NCBI GenBank assembly: GCA_002794465.1
Contig: MTSL01000035.1
Location: 1 to 34,038 of the forward strand
Origin: Paramicrosporidium saccamoebae
Taxonomy: Eukaryota > Rozellomycota
DNA: 34,038 bases
Direction of reading: 5' to 3'
Position numbers and translations under genes: made by a program. Position 1 is the stretch's first letter. Each line of letters opens with the position of its first letter. Below are positions 8,857 through 19,667 of the stretch, in pieces. The notes under the pieces are model-generated. The model saw nothing but the letters and a program-made list of their open reading frames with translations, ran no database searches and was not told the DNA's origin.

Positions 8857-10173
8857 CTAATCTCTATTATCGTCCCAGTTGACGAATACTAGCAAAACCA
8901 CTGCAAAGAGCAGCACAATCCCAGCAAAGGCAAAGTAATGGAATGGCGAGGGGATAAAGACGAGTGACAGGAACACTGTTGTTGCCGTCAGCACCAGCAT
9001 GGTAAGCCAAAAGCCCATTGGTGAGAGGTATCCAAGTCGTAAGCCACAGATCATACTCCGATGTTCACTGTCATCGAGGAGGCCCCAGGCATTTCGCATT
9101 TCGAATCGTTGTCGTTGGGCCGTCTGCTGAGTGCCTCGGGCCAGCGGTCGTCCATCAGGGCCCAGCACTGTCAGATCATATGGCAAGTCTGATCTCCGAT
9201 GAAGCTGAAATAGCTGATAGTCGTCCGGATTCACAGAGTTGACCTTGAAAAAGTCTCTTATATCTGCCCTCATTAAAAAATCATCGTCGGTTCCGAAAAA
9301 CGATGCCTCGTAAATGACCGGTACTGGACTCGTGTCGTCGTCCAACTGACTTAGATCTAGTACCGTGGGTCCCGTCTGCGTCACTTCGGGCAGACTTGAT
9401 GTGCTCTGATTGCCCAGTTGCATCGATTCAGACATACTTCTCCTGTGACTAAAGCTGGAGCATCGCGCTACCGTGTCCAACTCGGAATGTCCCACCGAGC
9501 TCCTCAGCACATCCTGCTGCTCTCTCCTCATCTGCCTCTCGGCCCAAGCGCGGTCAAACTCTTCCACCGTCACTGCAAAGTAGTGCACATCGCCAACAAT
9601 GAGCATGTTATTTAGGGGATTCCGGCTCTTCATCCGGTGCAAAAGTCCTTCTTCTGGCTGTGTCCTGAATATTACTCTGTTGATGTGGTGTGCCGCATAG
9701 TACGAAAAGTAGAGTTTTGTTAGGTTATTGGGATCGACCGTGGTCACTCTTGCCAGCAAAAAACTCTTCCCCGACACTCTTGCCACCCTAATTAGTGACT
9801 CGAACGTCTCTAAGGTAAACGTTTCCTCATTAGCAGCGTCGAGGTACTCTGCATCTGAATCGTGATTGGTCTGCGAACTGTCAACTTGGTCCATGGATTT
9901 CATAGTGTCTTCATGGGCATCCTCTTCCAGCGCAATCTTTTTGGCCTCGGCCAGATCTATGATGGGGGCGCCGAGCAGTCGGATCAGTCCAGTATTCTTC
10001 TTCTGCGACGGGTTATTTTCAGTCTTGTTAGTCTCAGGGCCGGTCTCAGGATTTGCCTCTGCAACACTGCTGCGGATCGAGTTGGGCTCTGCCGCGTTGG
10101 CGACATCGGGAGGAGTGGTATTTAGTAATGGTTTACGTGGCGACTCGCAAGGGCTATTCACCTGGGGTATCAT
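8857..10173 (-). CDS. Unknown protein with C-terminal membrane hairpin
   Basis: 438 residues from the first in-frame ATG (10173). The frame is open a little further upstream but without an ATG. The N-terminal third is polar and low-complexity. A compact region at about residues 120-215 (ETFESLIRVARVSGKSFLLA through NMLIVGDVHYFAVTVEEFDR) looks like a folded alpha/beta domain. It is followed by a Ser-rich linker and a second small domain (FKVNSVNPDDYQLFQLHRR...YDLTVLGPDGRPLA). The C-terminus has two adjacent hydrophobic helices (about 385-430) and ends with NWDDNRD, so the bulk of the protein should face the cytosol. I do not recognise the family. It lies downstream of DBP2 on the same strand, 213 bp after its stop. 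Confidence 0.7.
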   Translation of the reverse strand: MIPQVNSPCESPRKPLLNTTPPDVANAAEPNSIRSSVAEANPETGPETNKTENNPSQKKNTGLIRLLGAPIIDLAEAKKIALEEDAHEDTMKSMDQVDSSQTNHDSDAEYLDAANEETFTLETFESLIRVARVSGKSFLLARVTTVDPNNLTKLYFSYYAAHHINRVIFRTQPEEGLLHRMKSRNPLNNMLIVGDVHYFAVTVEEFDRAWAERQMRREQQDVLRSSVGHSELDTVARCSSFSHRRSMSESMQLGNQSTSSLPEVTQTGPTVLDLSQLDDDTSPVPVIYEASFFGTDDDFLMRADIRDFFKVNSVNPDDYQLFQLHRRSDLPYDLTVLGPDGRPLARGTQQTAQRQRFEMRNAWGLLDDSEHRSMICGLRLGYLSPMGFWLTMLVLTATTVFLSLVFIPSPFHYFAFAGIVLLFAVVLLVFVNWDDNRD

Positions 10174-10386
10174 GCTGAATGCATATGTCAGAGATTTTCT
10201 CCTTAGCACTATAACTACTACTGGGGAAAACGGAGACTTCTATTCTTGGAATATGCTGCCCAATGGCAATTGCTCGGAATATTACCCCTTACTCCTGATT
10301 GGTAAACAAATCTCCTGACCAGCCAATGGAGCCATAATGATTTATTGGTTACTAAAAAGAGAGACTCTAGGGTACAATCGGGAATT

Positions 10387-12260
<1,874 letters not shown>

Positions 12261-12444
12261 CGAATAAGAAGTTGACCGGGGTCCATTTCTGTTTTTCAAC
12301 CATCCCCGGCGTGGCGCTCTGGAAACACCGAAATGGCCCACACATGCTATCATCGAATTAACAAGGTTTATTGTTTGCAGCTCATCCTGACTCTGCAGTT
12401 TATCTTTTGACTTTTGCTCGCCGAAAACACATCTCTCTTACAAT

Positions 12445-12929
12445 TCACTCTGAATCTTCCGTCCGTTTCTTAGTCTTTGCCCTCCAGAGACGTGCCATCC
12501 CCTCACAAATCCCGACATCTTTTGTGTTGTATTGGTAGAGTCCGTACATGGTTCCCAACGTTCCAGCATAAAGCAATGCCATGGCCAGTGGGTATATCAT
12601 TGGGAATTTGCGTTTCGGTAGGTAATCTATGATGATGGAGGAGAAGCCCAGGTGGCAGTGGAGGGGAAAGACCACTCCGATGGCAAAGTCTACAAGGTGG
12701 CTTGGAAAGCTTACGGCCGCGCCGATTAAACCGAGACTGGCCACAGACAAAGCCCGCTCGTATATCCAATGGTAGCTCCCATGCCAAGGGTCAATCTTTT
12801 CGCCAGCTAGAGAGTTATTTCTTCCAACCACTAGGTACCAAGGGTCGTATTAACGGATGGTTCCGGCCCTGCCGTGTAGCGTCGAAGATTAGTAACATGA
12901 AAAGTCCGACTTGTAAGCCGCCGAAGCAT
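12445..12929 (-). CDS. SDH4: Succinate dehydrogenase membrane anchor (CybS)
   Basis: Small membrane anchor of mitochondrial complex II, which passes electrons from succinate oxidation to ubiquinone. Exons 12839-12929 and 12445-12806 join across a 32-nt phase-1 intron (GTACCT...CTCTAG), giving 150 residues. Exon 1 supplies a classic mitochondrial presequence, MLRRLTSRTF to LRRYTAG, rich in Arg/Ser/Thr and lacking acids. The mature part has DPWHGSYHWIYERAL, three hydrophobic helices, the haem/quinone-site HCHLG (His80, His82) and DY (91-92), and the conserved GLYQYNTKDVGICEG segment. The presequence only appears after splicing, which supports the intron. The start codon lies 50 bp from that of the divergent plus-strand gene. 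Confidence 0.92.
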
Positions 12930-12979
12930 TGAAAATCCCACCGAAATTACAATTAAATCAATTCTCGTAAACCGGTTGG
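12930..12979. promoter_or_regulatory. 50-bp space between divergent starts
   Basis: Only 50 bp separate the SDH4 start (minus) and the start of the small plus-strand gene at 12980. It is AT-rich (AATTACAATTAAATCAATT at about 12944-12962). Promoter elements of at least one gene must lie inside the other's transcribed region. Confidence 0.45.
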
Positions 12980-13261
12980 ATGATATATCGGCCTGCTCCG
13001 GTCACAGAGGTAAAGGCTGCCATCATAGATGAACAGCTGCGCAGTATAATACTGGCAGACCGTGCGAATAATGTACCAAGTCATGCAAATTCTGACGATC
13101 CCGGGTTTGTGCCCGCCGAAGGGCGCCTTACTGCAATCAAAAGGAGAGTCGCTGTTCTGCAAGCACAAAGAGCACGACTTTTACAACAAGTCCCAACGCG
13201 CGCAAACACCACAGCAACGGCTGAGAATTTTGAACAAGACGTCATTGACGCAGAATCCTGA
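12980..13261 (+). CDS. Small unknown protein with a C-terminal helix
   Basis: 93 residues in one open frame, with no recognised domain. The N-terminal third (YRPAPVTEVKAAIIDEQLRS) and a basic helix (GRLTAIKRRVAVLQAQRARL, about residues 48-67) could form a short coiled coil, and the tail is acidic. No signal peptide or membrane segment. A poly(A) signal AATAAA begins 11 nt after the stop (13272-13277), which supports a real transcript. It shares a 50-bp divergent promoter with SDH4. The size and helix would suit a small subunit of a larger complex, but that is a guess. Confidence 0.55.
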   Translation: MIYRPAPVTEVKAAIIDEQLRSIILADRANNVPSHANSDDPGFVPAEGRLTAIKRRVAVLQAQRARLLQQVPTRANTTATAENFEQDVIDAES

Positions 13262-13501
13262 CACTGTAAATAATAAAAGTTAGACATGGTAAACAGAAGA
13301 ATATTGCGTAGGTAGATTGGAAAGGGGTAAGGAGAGAAATGTGAAAATCCGTTCATTATTATTAGTCCAACAGTCTCTACAAGCTATAGAAACATTGCGA
13401 GAAACACCATACCACCACCCTATGTAGGACACAGTACTCTAAACACAGATTAGACGGATCTTTCAGCTCCTAGAGGTTACAAATTTATTGTCTTGCAGCT
13501 C

Positions 13502-13881
13502 TTAAGCCTTGGTAGCTACTGGCTCCTCAGCAACCGCCGTCGCGCGGGTGTAAATGTTCAGCGATGCCGACGAGTGCACACGCTTGATCAAGCCCTTTCC
13601 CTCCAACTCGGCGAGAACCTTGCGAGCAGCGCTGCCGTTAATCTTCATACGGTCCATCAGCACACTGCAGGTAATCAGCTTGTAAGTGGGCACATCCTTG
13701 TAGAGCTTGTCCATGGTGGCCTTGTCAATGACGACGGCATTGTTGGACTTTTCCTTGACCTTTCCCTTGGACCACTTCTTCTTCTTGGCCTTACCACCGC
13801 TCGATGGCTTTCCTGCTTCAGCCTTGGTCTAAATAAGAGTTAGTAACGGATGAACAAGACCCGGGAGGGTTCACGTACCAT
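13502..13881 (-). CDS. RPS25: 40S ribosomal protein eS25
   Basis: Component of the small ribosomal subunit head. Exon 1 (13879-13881) is only the ATG. A 50-nt intron (13829-13878, GTACGT donor, TTACTAAC branch point, TTTAG acceptor) follows, then exon 2 (13502-13828), giving 109 residues. The basic N-terminus ([20 protein letters not shown]) and the winged-helix core ([36 protein letters not shown]) are typical of eS25. The intron is the longest here and has the most canonical branch point, as is common for ribosomal protein genes. AATAAA lies 13 nt beyond the stop (13484-13489). Confidence 0.95.
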
Positions 13882-14044
13882 TTTGAACGAGGGAGCAGAC
13901 CGGGGTATTGGGATGTGATGTAGGGGATTGATTGTCTTAATATTTGTGTGATAGACTAGCTCTATTGGATGGATATTTGAGGATCAACCGTGAACAACGG
14001 TGAATAAATTCTCTTTCCGTTTGACTTGGTTCGTAGCAATTACT

Positions 14045-14170
14045 CCACCACGCAACAACCATCCCACCACACAACAACCATCCCACCACGCAACAACCAT
14101 CCCACCACGCAACAATCACCCCACCACACAACAACCGCTCCACCATACAACAGTCACCTTCCCACGCAAC
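14045..14170. repeat. 19-bp minisatellite
   Basis: Six full units of 19 bp (14045-14158) and a degenerate seventh, consensus CCACCACGCAACAACCATC. It lies between the eS25 promoter and the SUA5 3' end, 8 bp before the SUA5 poly(A) signal, so it probably lies just beyond the SUA5 transcript. Strand asymmetry is strong (almost no G on the plus strand). Confidence 0.9.
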
Positions 14171-14178
14171 AGTAGTAT

Positions 14179-15312
14179 TTATTGAATGTGACGGGTCGCC
14201 GAAGCGGCTTTGGATAATCTATTCATGATGGCAAGGCCTTCATCATTCTCCTCTATTGATTGCGCAACAATTAGCGTCGGGTTCACAGAATCAGCCGCCC
14301 TCAGCGCCGAGAACAAATTTCTGGCAATCTCCTCCCGATCCCCCGTGGTGGAAAGTGGAAATTCGAAATAACAATCGTCTGTGATGGCGCTCTGAGATCT
14401 TATCGTCAGTCGAGCGATACGGTGATCAGAGTTGAGCTCTTGTTTAATAAACTTGGAGATGGCCTCGTCCAGCTTGGCTTCGTCAGTGCCATGAAATAGT
14501 AGCAACGGACTTGTGGGAGAGTAGTGGCGATACTTCATACCAGGAGTTGCTGGTCGATCCTCCATCTGCTTAGTCTCCTCAGCGGTCAAGTTGTCCGAGT
14601 TCTTATTGAACACGCGCACATCTGGGAGCAGCTCGTGCAACATCCGTGCAGTTATGGATCCAGGCCGCAAGATTATTGGCGGGTGGCGGGTTGCATCCAA
14701 AACAGTCGATTCTAGGCCAAATCCAGAAGATCCACCGTCAACAATATAATTTATCCGTCCTTCCAGGTCCTCCAAAACATGAGCTGCCGTTGTCGGACTG
14801 GGTCGACCAGAAAGATTTGCAGACGGCGCCGCCAAGGGGAATCCACACAATTCAATGATTTTTCGGGCAATCGGGTGGGAGGGAAAACGTACAGCGACAG
14901 TGTCCAAACCGGCAGTGACCACATCAGGCACACCTTCCTTTTTAGGAAGGAGCACAGTAAGGGGTCCTGGCCAGAATTTACACAGTACAGGCTTCAGTTT
15001 TTGGGGTATACAAAGTGCATCAAGAACATTGGCATTGGGCTGTGCGTCGTCTTTTGGCCGAACAAGCATGCGCAGCATCTCCAATGAAGAGATGTGCGCA
15101 ATAAGAGGATTATCTGACGGCCGCTTCTTAACGCTGTATATTCGCTGGCAAGCGTCAAAGTCTAGAGCGTTGGCAGCGAGACCGTAAACCGTTTCGGTGG
15201 GTATCGCAACCGGGCGGGACTCTTTCAAGTCGACAATAGCTGGCGCAAGTGCATGTTCTAATTCATCAGCCGTGGTGCACTCTGCAGCTTGTAATATGAC
15301 AGTCTTGTGCAT
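14179..15312 (-). CDS. SUA5: Threonylcarbamoyl-AMP synthase Sua5
   Basis: Makes L-threonylcarbamoyl-AMP from threonine, bicarbonate and ATP, the first step of t6A formation at position 37 of ANN-decoding tRNAs. 377 residues in one exon, a normal length for the two-domain Sua5 form. The YrdC domain shows PTETVYGLAANA (38-49), the KKRPSDNPL motif (62-70) and the SxN motif in APSANLSGRPSPT (162-174). The linker motif PATPGMKYRHYSP (254-266) leads into the C-terminal Sua5 domain (about 268-377). The ATG at 15312 is the first possible start, 97 bp after the MIS12 stop on the same strand. The stop overlaps AATAAA (14178-14183). Confidence 0.95.
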   Translation of the reverse strand: MHKTVILQAAECTTADELEHALAPAIVDLKESRPVAIPTETVYGLAANALDFDACQRIYSVKKRPSDNPLIAHISSLEMLRMLVRPKDDAQPNANVLDALCIPQKLKPVLCKFWPGPLTVLLPKKEGVPDVVTAGLDTVAVRFPSHPIARKIIELCGFPLAAPSANLSGRPSPTTAAHVLEDLEGRINYIVDGGSSGFGLESTVLDATRHPPIILRPGSITARMLHELLPDVRVFNKNSDNLTAEETKQMEDRPATPGMKYRHYSPTSPLLLFHGTDEAKLDEAISKFIKQELNSDHRIARLTIRSQSAITDDCYFEFPLSTTGDREEIARNLFSALRAADSVNPTLIVAQSIEENDEGLAIMNRLSKAASATRHIQ

Positions 15313-15409
15313 CTTCAGGGCCCTAAGGAGTGCGGGTCTTGCTATTGTGGCCAGTTTTGGGTCGAACCGCGGCCACCAATCAGAATCTTCAATAAAAACA
15401 ATCCCTTTA

Positions 15410-16190
15410 TTAGAGCAGCATTTGCACAGAAGAGAGGTCCTCCAGTGAGGCTATATTTTGGCATTGAGACAGCTCCCTGTCGAGATCGACGACCTGTTCA
15501 AATGGCCAGTCCGTTTCTGGGGCATCAATAACATTCAAGTTGCGATTCTGTTCCATCGTGTCAACAACAATGTTCCTCAACGAAGAAACCTGCTCAGTAA
15601 GAGACCGGGCAATGTCCTCGATCGGCGTCACTATAATGAGACACAATGCATAAGAACGCTACAATTGTGATAAGCGAGCTTTTCCTTCAAGGCAGACAAC
15701 TGGGCTTCCATTCGAGATACCAGCTCCTCCTCCGCCTGCAACTGCAACTCCTCCGCCTCCAAATAGGCGTCCTCCAGCCGGGACTAAAACATAAAGAGTC
15801 GGACAAACAAGTCACCTTTTGAAGACGAGCAGCAAGTTGTGTTAGCTCGGCATCAACTGCCGCCTCATTGAAATCCTGCACAGGCTCAGGAGCACCAGGC
15901 AGCTGAAAGTTGTCCGGGATCACCAGCACATTTTTAATAATGTACGACTCGAAAAGCTCATAGTTTCTTCCGAACCGTGCCTCCACCAGAGCGGACCATT
16001 GTCCCACACCTGCTTCCAGCTGACCGTGACTTAGAAAGGCAACCTCGGGAGCAATGTCACTGACGACCTTGTCAAACATGGCAAAGACTGCCTTGACGAC
16101 CACTTCACCGACAGAATCAAGAAACTGAAAAGGCGTAAAGCCATAATGCTGAGCTTCGCGTTCGTAAAAGAATTCCGAGTCGGTGGACAT
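15410..16190 (-). CDS. MIS12: Kinetochore protein Mis12/Mtw1
   Basis: Subunit of the Mis12 (MIND) complex, which links centromeric chromatin to the Ndc80 complex. Exons 15816-16190, 15663-15783 and 15410-15630, with two 32-nt introns (GTGACT...TTTTAG, phase 0; GTAGCG...TTATAG, phase 1), give 238 residues. The N-terminus EREAQHYGFTPFQFLDSVGE is the Mis12 signature, followed by a helical bundle (IAPEVAFLSHGQLEAGVGQW) and LVIPDNFQLP. Exon 2 encodes an almost pure coiled coil (RLEDAYLEAEELQLQAEEEL), which makes the join convincing. The stop codon overlaps AATAAA (15406-15411). The gene is divergent from the unknown gene starting at 16415. Confidence 0.85.
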
Positions 16191-16414
16191 TTCAATTGGC
16201 TGCCCGCCAAATCCTGGATTATCCGTATTAGCAAGGGTTGAGAACTATTTAGCGCTGGGATTTGTTGCGTTAAGAGCGATTGAACACTGACAATCATTTA
16301 GTATTGAGAGAATCTTTAATATTGGTGGTATATGAGCTCTGTCCATTCCAGGGCAGCCGGCTATTGCTGGATCATCCTCGGGTAGAAACATTTGCAAATC
16401 AACAATCTGATTGG

Positions 16415-16844
16415 ATGGCTTGTCAAAAGTCTTTATGCGCAGATTGGGAGCAGCTGTTGTGCACAGAGCAGCGCGAGTTTATCAATTTCAGATTTAAGAG
16501 AGTGTACAGACTACAGGGATTCTAACGGCCATAGCTACGAGTCCGTGCTAATACCCACCAAGCTGGATTTTGAGGAGCTATACTCCTCCGTAACCGAGAG
16601 ACGACGCACTACAGAAGCTCCGGCTACGGAAGCCAAGCACAAAGTGCAAATATTACCTAACGCAACTACGTCCGTAACCCGACGCAAAGACTACAACGAA
16701 GATAAAGAGACAAAAGTGCTAGTCCCGAGGAGGCTTTCAGCCAACCGTTTCAAACTCTACCGGTTACGCATGTCACGCCCCCGATGGCAAGGACTCTTCC
16801 TATACCGCACATTTAAGCGTCTCCGCATACCGACGTGTCAATAA
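16415..16844 (+). CDS. Unknown small basic protein, tentative two-exon model
   Basis: Exons 16415-16476 and 16517-16844 around a 40-nt intron (GTTTAT...CTACAG, phase 2) give 129 residues. Neither frame alone works: the downstream coding frame has no usable ATG, and the upstream frame stops at 16525. The spliced product has a Cys-containing N-terminus (MACQKSLCADWEQLLCTEQRE), a polar middle (LDFEELYSSVTERRRTTEAP) and a very basic tail (NRFKLYRLRMSRPRWQGLFL). The stop overlaps AATAAA (16840-16845), as in neighbouring real genes. The donor is weak and no strong branch point is seen, so the first exon is uncertain. No family recognised. Confidence 0.45.
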
Positions 16845-17200
16845 ATCCAACGTTTTATATGTGACAACATGGTGGATTGAAAAATAAACAGTGTCTGATA
16901 GTAACTTTATTCAAATCTCAACAGACCCTTTATGACATGTCATTACATTGCGTAGTGGGGATAACATCATGGATCAGGTCATGTGGGAACCCGTTTGCTG
17001 TTAGTCAAACAGCCTAATGCGGGCGAGGAGGGGACTTGCTCAACTGCTGATCTCAAGATCGTAAGGACATAGATCTCACTGTTCTCAAATGCCCAGCAAA
17101 CGATCCACTCTATCACACAGGTGCACCTTCTTCAAATTAGGGAATTACCTTTAAATATCCAACTAAAAATACCCTATATCACAGATATACCCTCCCTCAC
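16845..17200. other. Convergent intergenic stretch, nothing recognised
   Basis: About 360 bp between the 3' ends of the 129-residue gene (plus) and WRAP73 (minus). AT-rich, without open frames of note, repeats or RNA genes that I can see. Confidence 0.5.
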
Positions 17201-17206
17201 TTTATT

Positions 17207-18611
17207 TCAATATGTCGCCCAATCAGGCACAGCTAGACAAAAGGATGTCGCACCGGAAATTAGTAGAGTGTCATTTCCTGGAGCCCAGCGGACAAGACGC
17301 GGATCATTAACTGCCGGCTGGGGGATAGAGAGACATCCACTGGGTTGCCAGACAAAGACGTTTGACGCCTCAGTTGCAACGACCAGAACAGGCGACACGT
17401 CATGCCACGAAAAGGATCGCACTGAAGATGCCTGCTGCAGTACGGCCACTACTTCCAGTTCGTTGACATTGATAATCCAGACACAGTTTGGATACTCACT
17501 GGTGACTGCGGCAATGTAGGCAGAATCATTGGAGAATTCAATCTGCAAGTTGGGTGTCCTCTTTGTATCTACCGACCGGCTAGCTTGAAGCTGAAATCCC
17601 GATTCATCTACCAAATAACAGCAGAACGGGCAAGTCTTACATTTTGACCGATCAACTACATTTCCCAGCTGATTCACCTCTTTGACAATCTTTTCCTTAA
17701 AGACTATCTACACATTTAGCCCCAATTTAATGTCTTGCCGTTTCATGAGGCATCAGTGATGACGGGCCAATGTCCAGGATTGCTCCCATTTTCTGTGTGA
17801 TGGAATTCCACAACGAAAATGAGGTTGGATTCCTGACAGCTGCTGCAATCCACCCTGCCTTGCTCCAAACCACCTTTTCATATCCGCTGCCGTATTCGGC
17901 CAGGCCACTAATTACTTTGCACGAGGCGCCATCCGGCGCAAAGATGAAAATCCGATCTGAGAAGGCCGGTGCTTCCCATGCAATGATTGCAGGTCGCAGC
18001 TCCGTCGTCCGCTCAAGAAACGGACAGAATATTAAATCTTCCAGATTGGCCGACTCGGGGGGCCGTACGCTTTGTACTACCCGCCACGCCGAATCATACA
18101 CAATAATTACATCCTCAAATTCTCTGCGGACAAGGACCGCCAGCCACCGATCGTCAGGGCTAAACGCAAAACCTCGATCAGTGAATTTCGGCGAATGAAT
18201 TACCGCCTGGGGAAACTTTTCATCCAACTTCCAAATACGGACGGCTATTCGGTGTTTCAGAACGACCAGAAAATGAAGCGAATCAGGCGCCCACAGAACT
18301 CGTTCCACCCCCAAGCGCACATTTTCTGTCACAGTACAAATGGGTCGATCACTGGTCTCAAAGTCCCAAACAAAAAATCTCGCCAGCGCATAATCTGCCA
18401 ACAGCAGGAACTGATTATTTGGCGCCCAGACAAGCTCCCGCCGACCAGGACCGCTCTCCGGGACAGGAAGAAGATAATGTAGAGCGCCATTAGTAGTAGA
18501 ATGGATTGCGACAAAGAGCTGGACGGCGTCTCGACGATGAAGACCGGCTACGTATCGCCCAGAGGGGGAGAGACGTGCTCCGACCGTCTTGAACCCTTCA
18601 GTAAACTCCAT
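17207..18611 (-). CDS. WRAP73: WD-repeat protein WRAP73/Wdr8
   Basis: Beta-propeller protein which, with its partner Msd1/SSX2IP, acts at spindle poles or centrosomes to anchor microtubules. Exons 17739-18611, 17641-17707 and 17207-17607 give 446 residues, against 460 in human. Intron 1 (17708-17738, 31 nt) starts with GCAAG, a GC-AG intron; it restores the conserved IVFKE. Intron 2 (17608-17640, 33 nt, GTAAGA...GGTAG, no stop, divisible by three) restores SKYE. The start MEFTEGFK aligns with the family N-terminus. Propeller blades are seen throughout (LSPSGRYVAG, FSPDDRWLAVL, KVVWSKAGWIAAAV), and the C-terminus has PNCVWIINVNELEVVAVLQQ and VFVWQPSGCLSI. AATAAA lies directly after the TGA. 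Confidence 0.9.
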
Positions 18612-18690
18612 AATATTTATTCTATTGTTTTCTTTCTTTACAACCCGCAGTGTTTCCTGCAACGACATTTCTAAGCACATCTGGGCTCAT

Positions 18691-18942
18691 TTAAACACTT
18701 TCTTGTTCTGCCTCCACAGGCTCGTCTTTCAAAAACATGGCTGTTATGGTCTCGCGAAGACTGGTATCCTTAAGCTGCTGGTTCAGAAACTTTTGGTACT
18801 TTGCGCTTGTTCTCATTTCATGCTGCCTTGGTGTCATACACTGATTATGATCTTCTTGTATCGCAAGGCTATCGGCCATGTCTAGTCCAAGGCTGCTGGC
18901 CATGTTCAGTCCAAGAATTACCAGAAACAGTCCACGTCGCAT
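18691..18942 (-). CDS. Small predicted secreted protein
   Basis: 83 residues from ATG 18942 (upstream codons in frame have no ATG). The N-terminus MRRGLFLVILGLNMASSLGL is a good signal peptide, basic then hydrophobic, with cleavage likely near residue 18-20. The mature part of about 63 residues is hydrophilic, helix-prone and acidic at the end (LKDEPVEAEQESV), with a single Cys. No domain recognised. It lies 79 bp upstream of WRAP73 on the same strand, at the edge of the accessory island. It could be an effector-like secreted protein; size and context are the only arguments. Confidence 0.5.
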   Translation of the reverse strand: MRRGLFLVILGLNMASSLGLDMADSLAIQEDHNQCMTPRQHEMRTSAKYQKFLNQQLKDTSLRETITAMFLKDEPVEAEQESV

Positions 18943-19286
18943 CTTAGGCACTACCCTGGTTCAGTACCATGCGTTAAAAAGGTTTACCATGAACGCCCAG
19001 TTGGTGGCTGGTTGTCTTGTTACCTGCGGCATTATTTAACACTGATTCGTCAATTGGGCATACCTTAATAAACTTGATTCTTAGATGAAAGGGCTGTAAT
19101 TTCAAATGAAAACTGCGTCCAGGGAAAATTTGTAATTTTCTGGGGCACTCTGTCTAAAGTATGCTTTATTCTTAAGGTAGATCAAGCAAAAAGCCTATCA
19201 CCATAACTCTTGTTTAGATACGTGTTACAACCACGATTACAGCCATGTTTTCAACCCTGTGCTAGCTTTGATTGTTCGTCATTGGC
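18943..19286. other. Intergenic stretch between two secreted-protein genes
   Basis: About 340 bp, AT-rich, without a recognisable gene, repeat or RNA. It contains the promoter of the 83-residue protein and the 3' region of the Pro/Ser-rich protein, both on the minus strand. Confidence 0.45.
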
Positions 19287-19667
19287 TTAGAAGGACAAAC
19301 GACGATTAACGGGTCTCCCGCATAGACCGGGTTTATCGGTCTTGGGGGATGCGGAGCCGATAATCGGTCTGCGAGGAGCCTTAGCACGGCGCGTCAACGG
19401 GGGCGGGGTGTGAGAGCTAGGAGCTGGGGATGGAGAGGGAGCCCGAGGAGAAGAGGCACGAGAAGGCGTGGTGCGAGGAGATGGAACCTGAGGAGAAGAA
19501 GCACGAGAGGGCGTGGTGCGAGGAGATGAGGAAGACTGGTCGAAATTCACCATATCGAGGGTCTCATTAGATGATCCTATTTCAGAGACGCTTTCAGATG
19601 AGCCAATGGCTGCCACATAGGACGAAAGGAGCAAAAAGGATAAGAGACTCAGTGACAGAACTCGCAT
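19287..19667 (-). CDS. Secreted Pro/Ser-rich (mucin-like) protein
   Basis: 126 residues, single exon. The N-terminus MRVLSLSLLSFLLLSSYVAA is a strong signal peptide with a probable cleavage site after AA20. The mature protein has a Ser-rich acidic start with one N-glycosylation sequon (SSNETL). Two imperfect 15-residue repeats of the form SPRTTPSRASSPxxP follow (DNA repeat unit 45 bp at about 19440-19530), then a Pro-rich stretch. It ends in a basic tail with one Cys (LTRRAKAPRRPIIG, LCGRPVNRRLSF). The Ser/Thr/Pro region is suited to O-glycosylation. A TATA-like TTATATTG is about 45 nt upstream. A secreted surface or host-interface protein is plausible; no family recognised. Confidence 0.6.
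   Translation of the reverse strand: MRVLSLSLLSFLLLSSYVAAIGSSESVSEIGSSNETLDMVNFDQSSSSPRTTPSRASSPQVPSPRTTPSRASSPRAPSPSPAPSSHTPPPLTRRAKAPRRPIIGSASPKTDKPGLCGRPVNRRLSF

Noticed and set aside
12261-12353. N-terminal extension of DBP2 to an ATG at 12353
   Set aside because: Would leave less than 100 bp after the SDH4 stop and adds a sequence unlike any DBP2 N-terminus; treated as 5' leader.
14000-14185. CRISPR-like array in the 19-bp repeats, or a coding repeat
   Set aside because: Units are directly adjacent without spacers, and the genome is eukaryotic; the open frame is only a by-product of the repeat.
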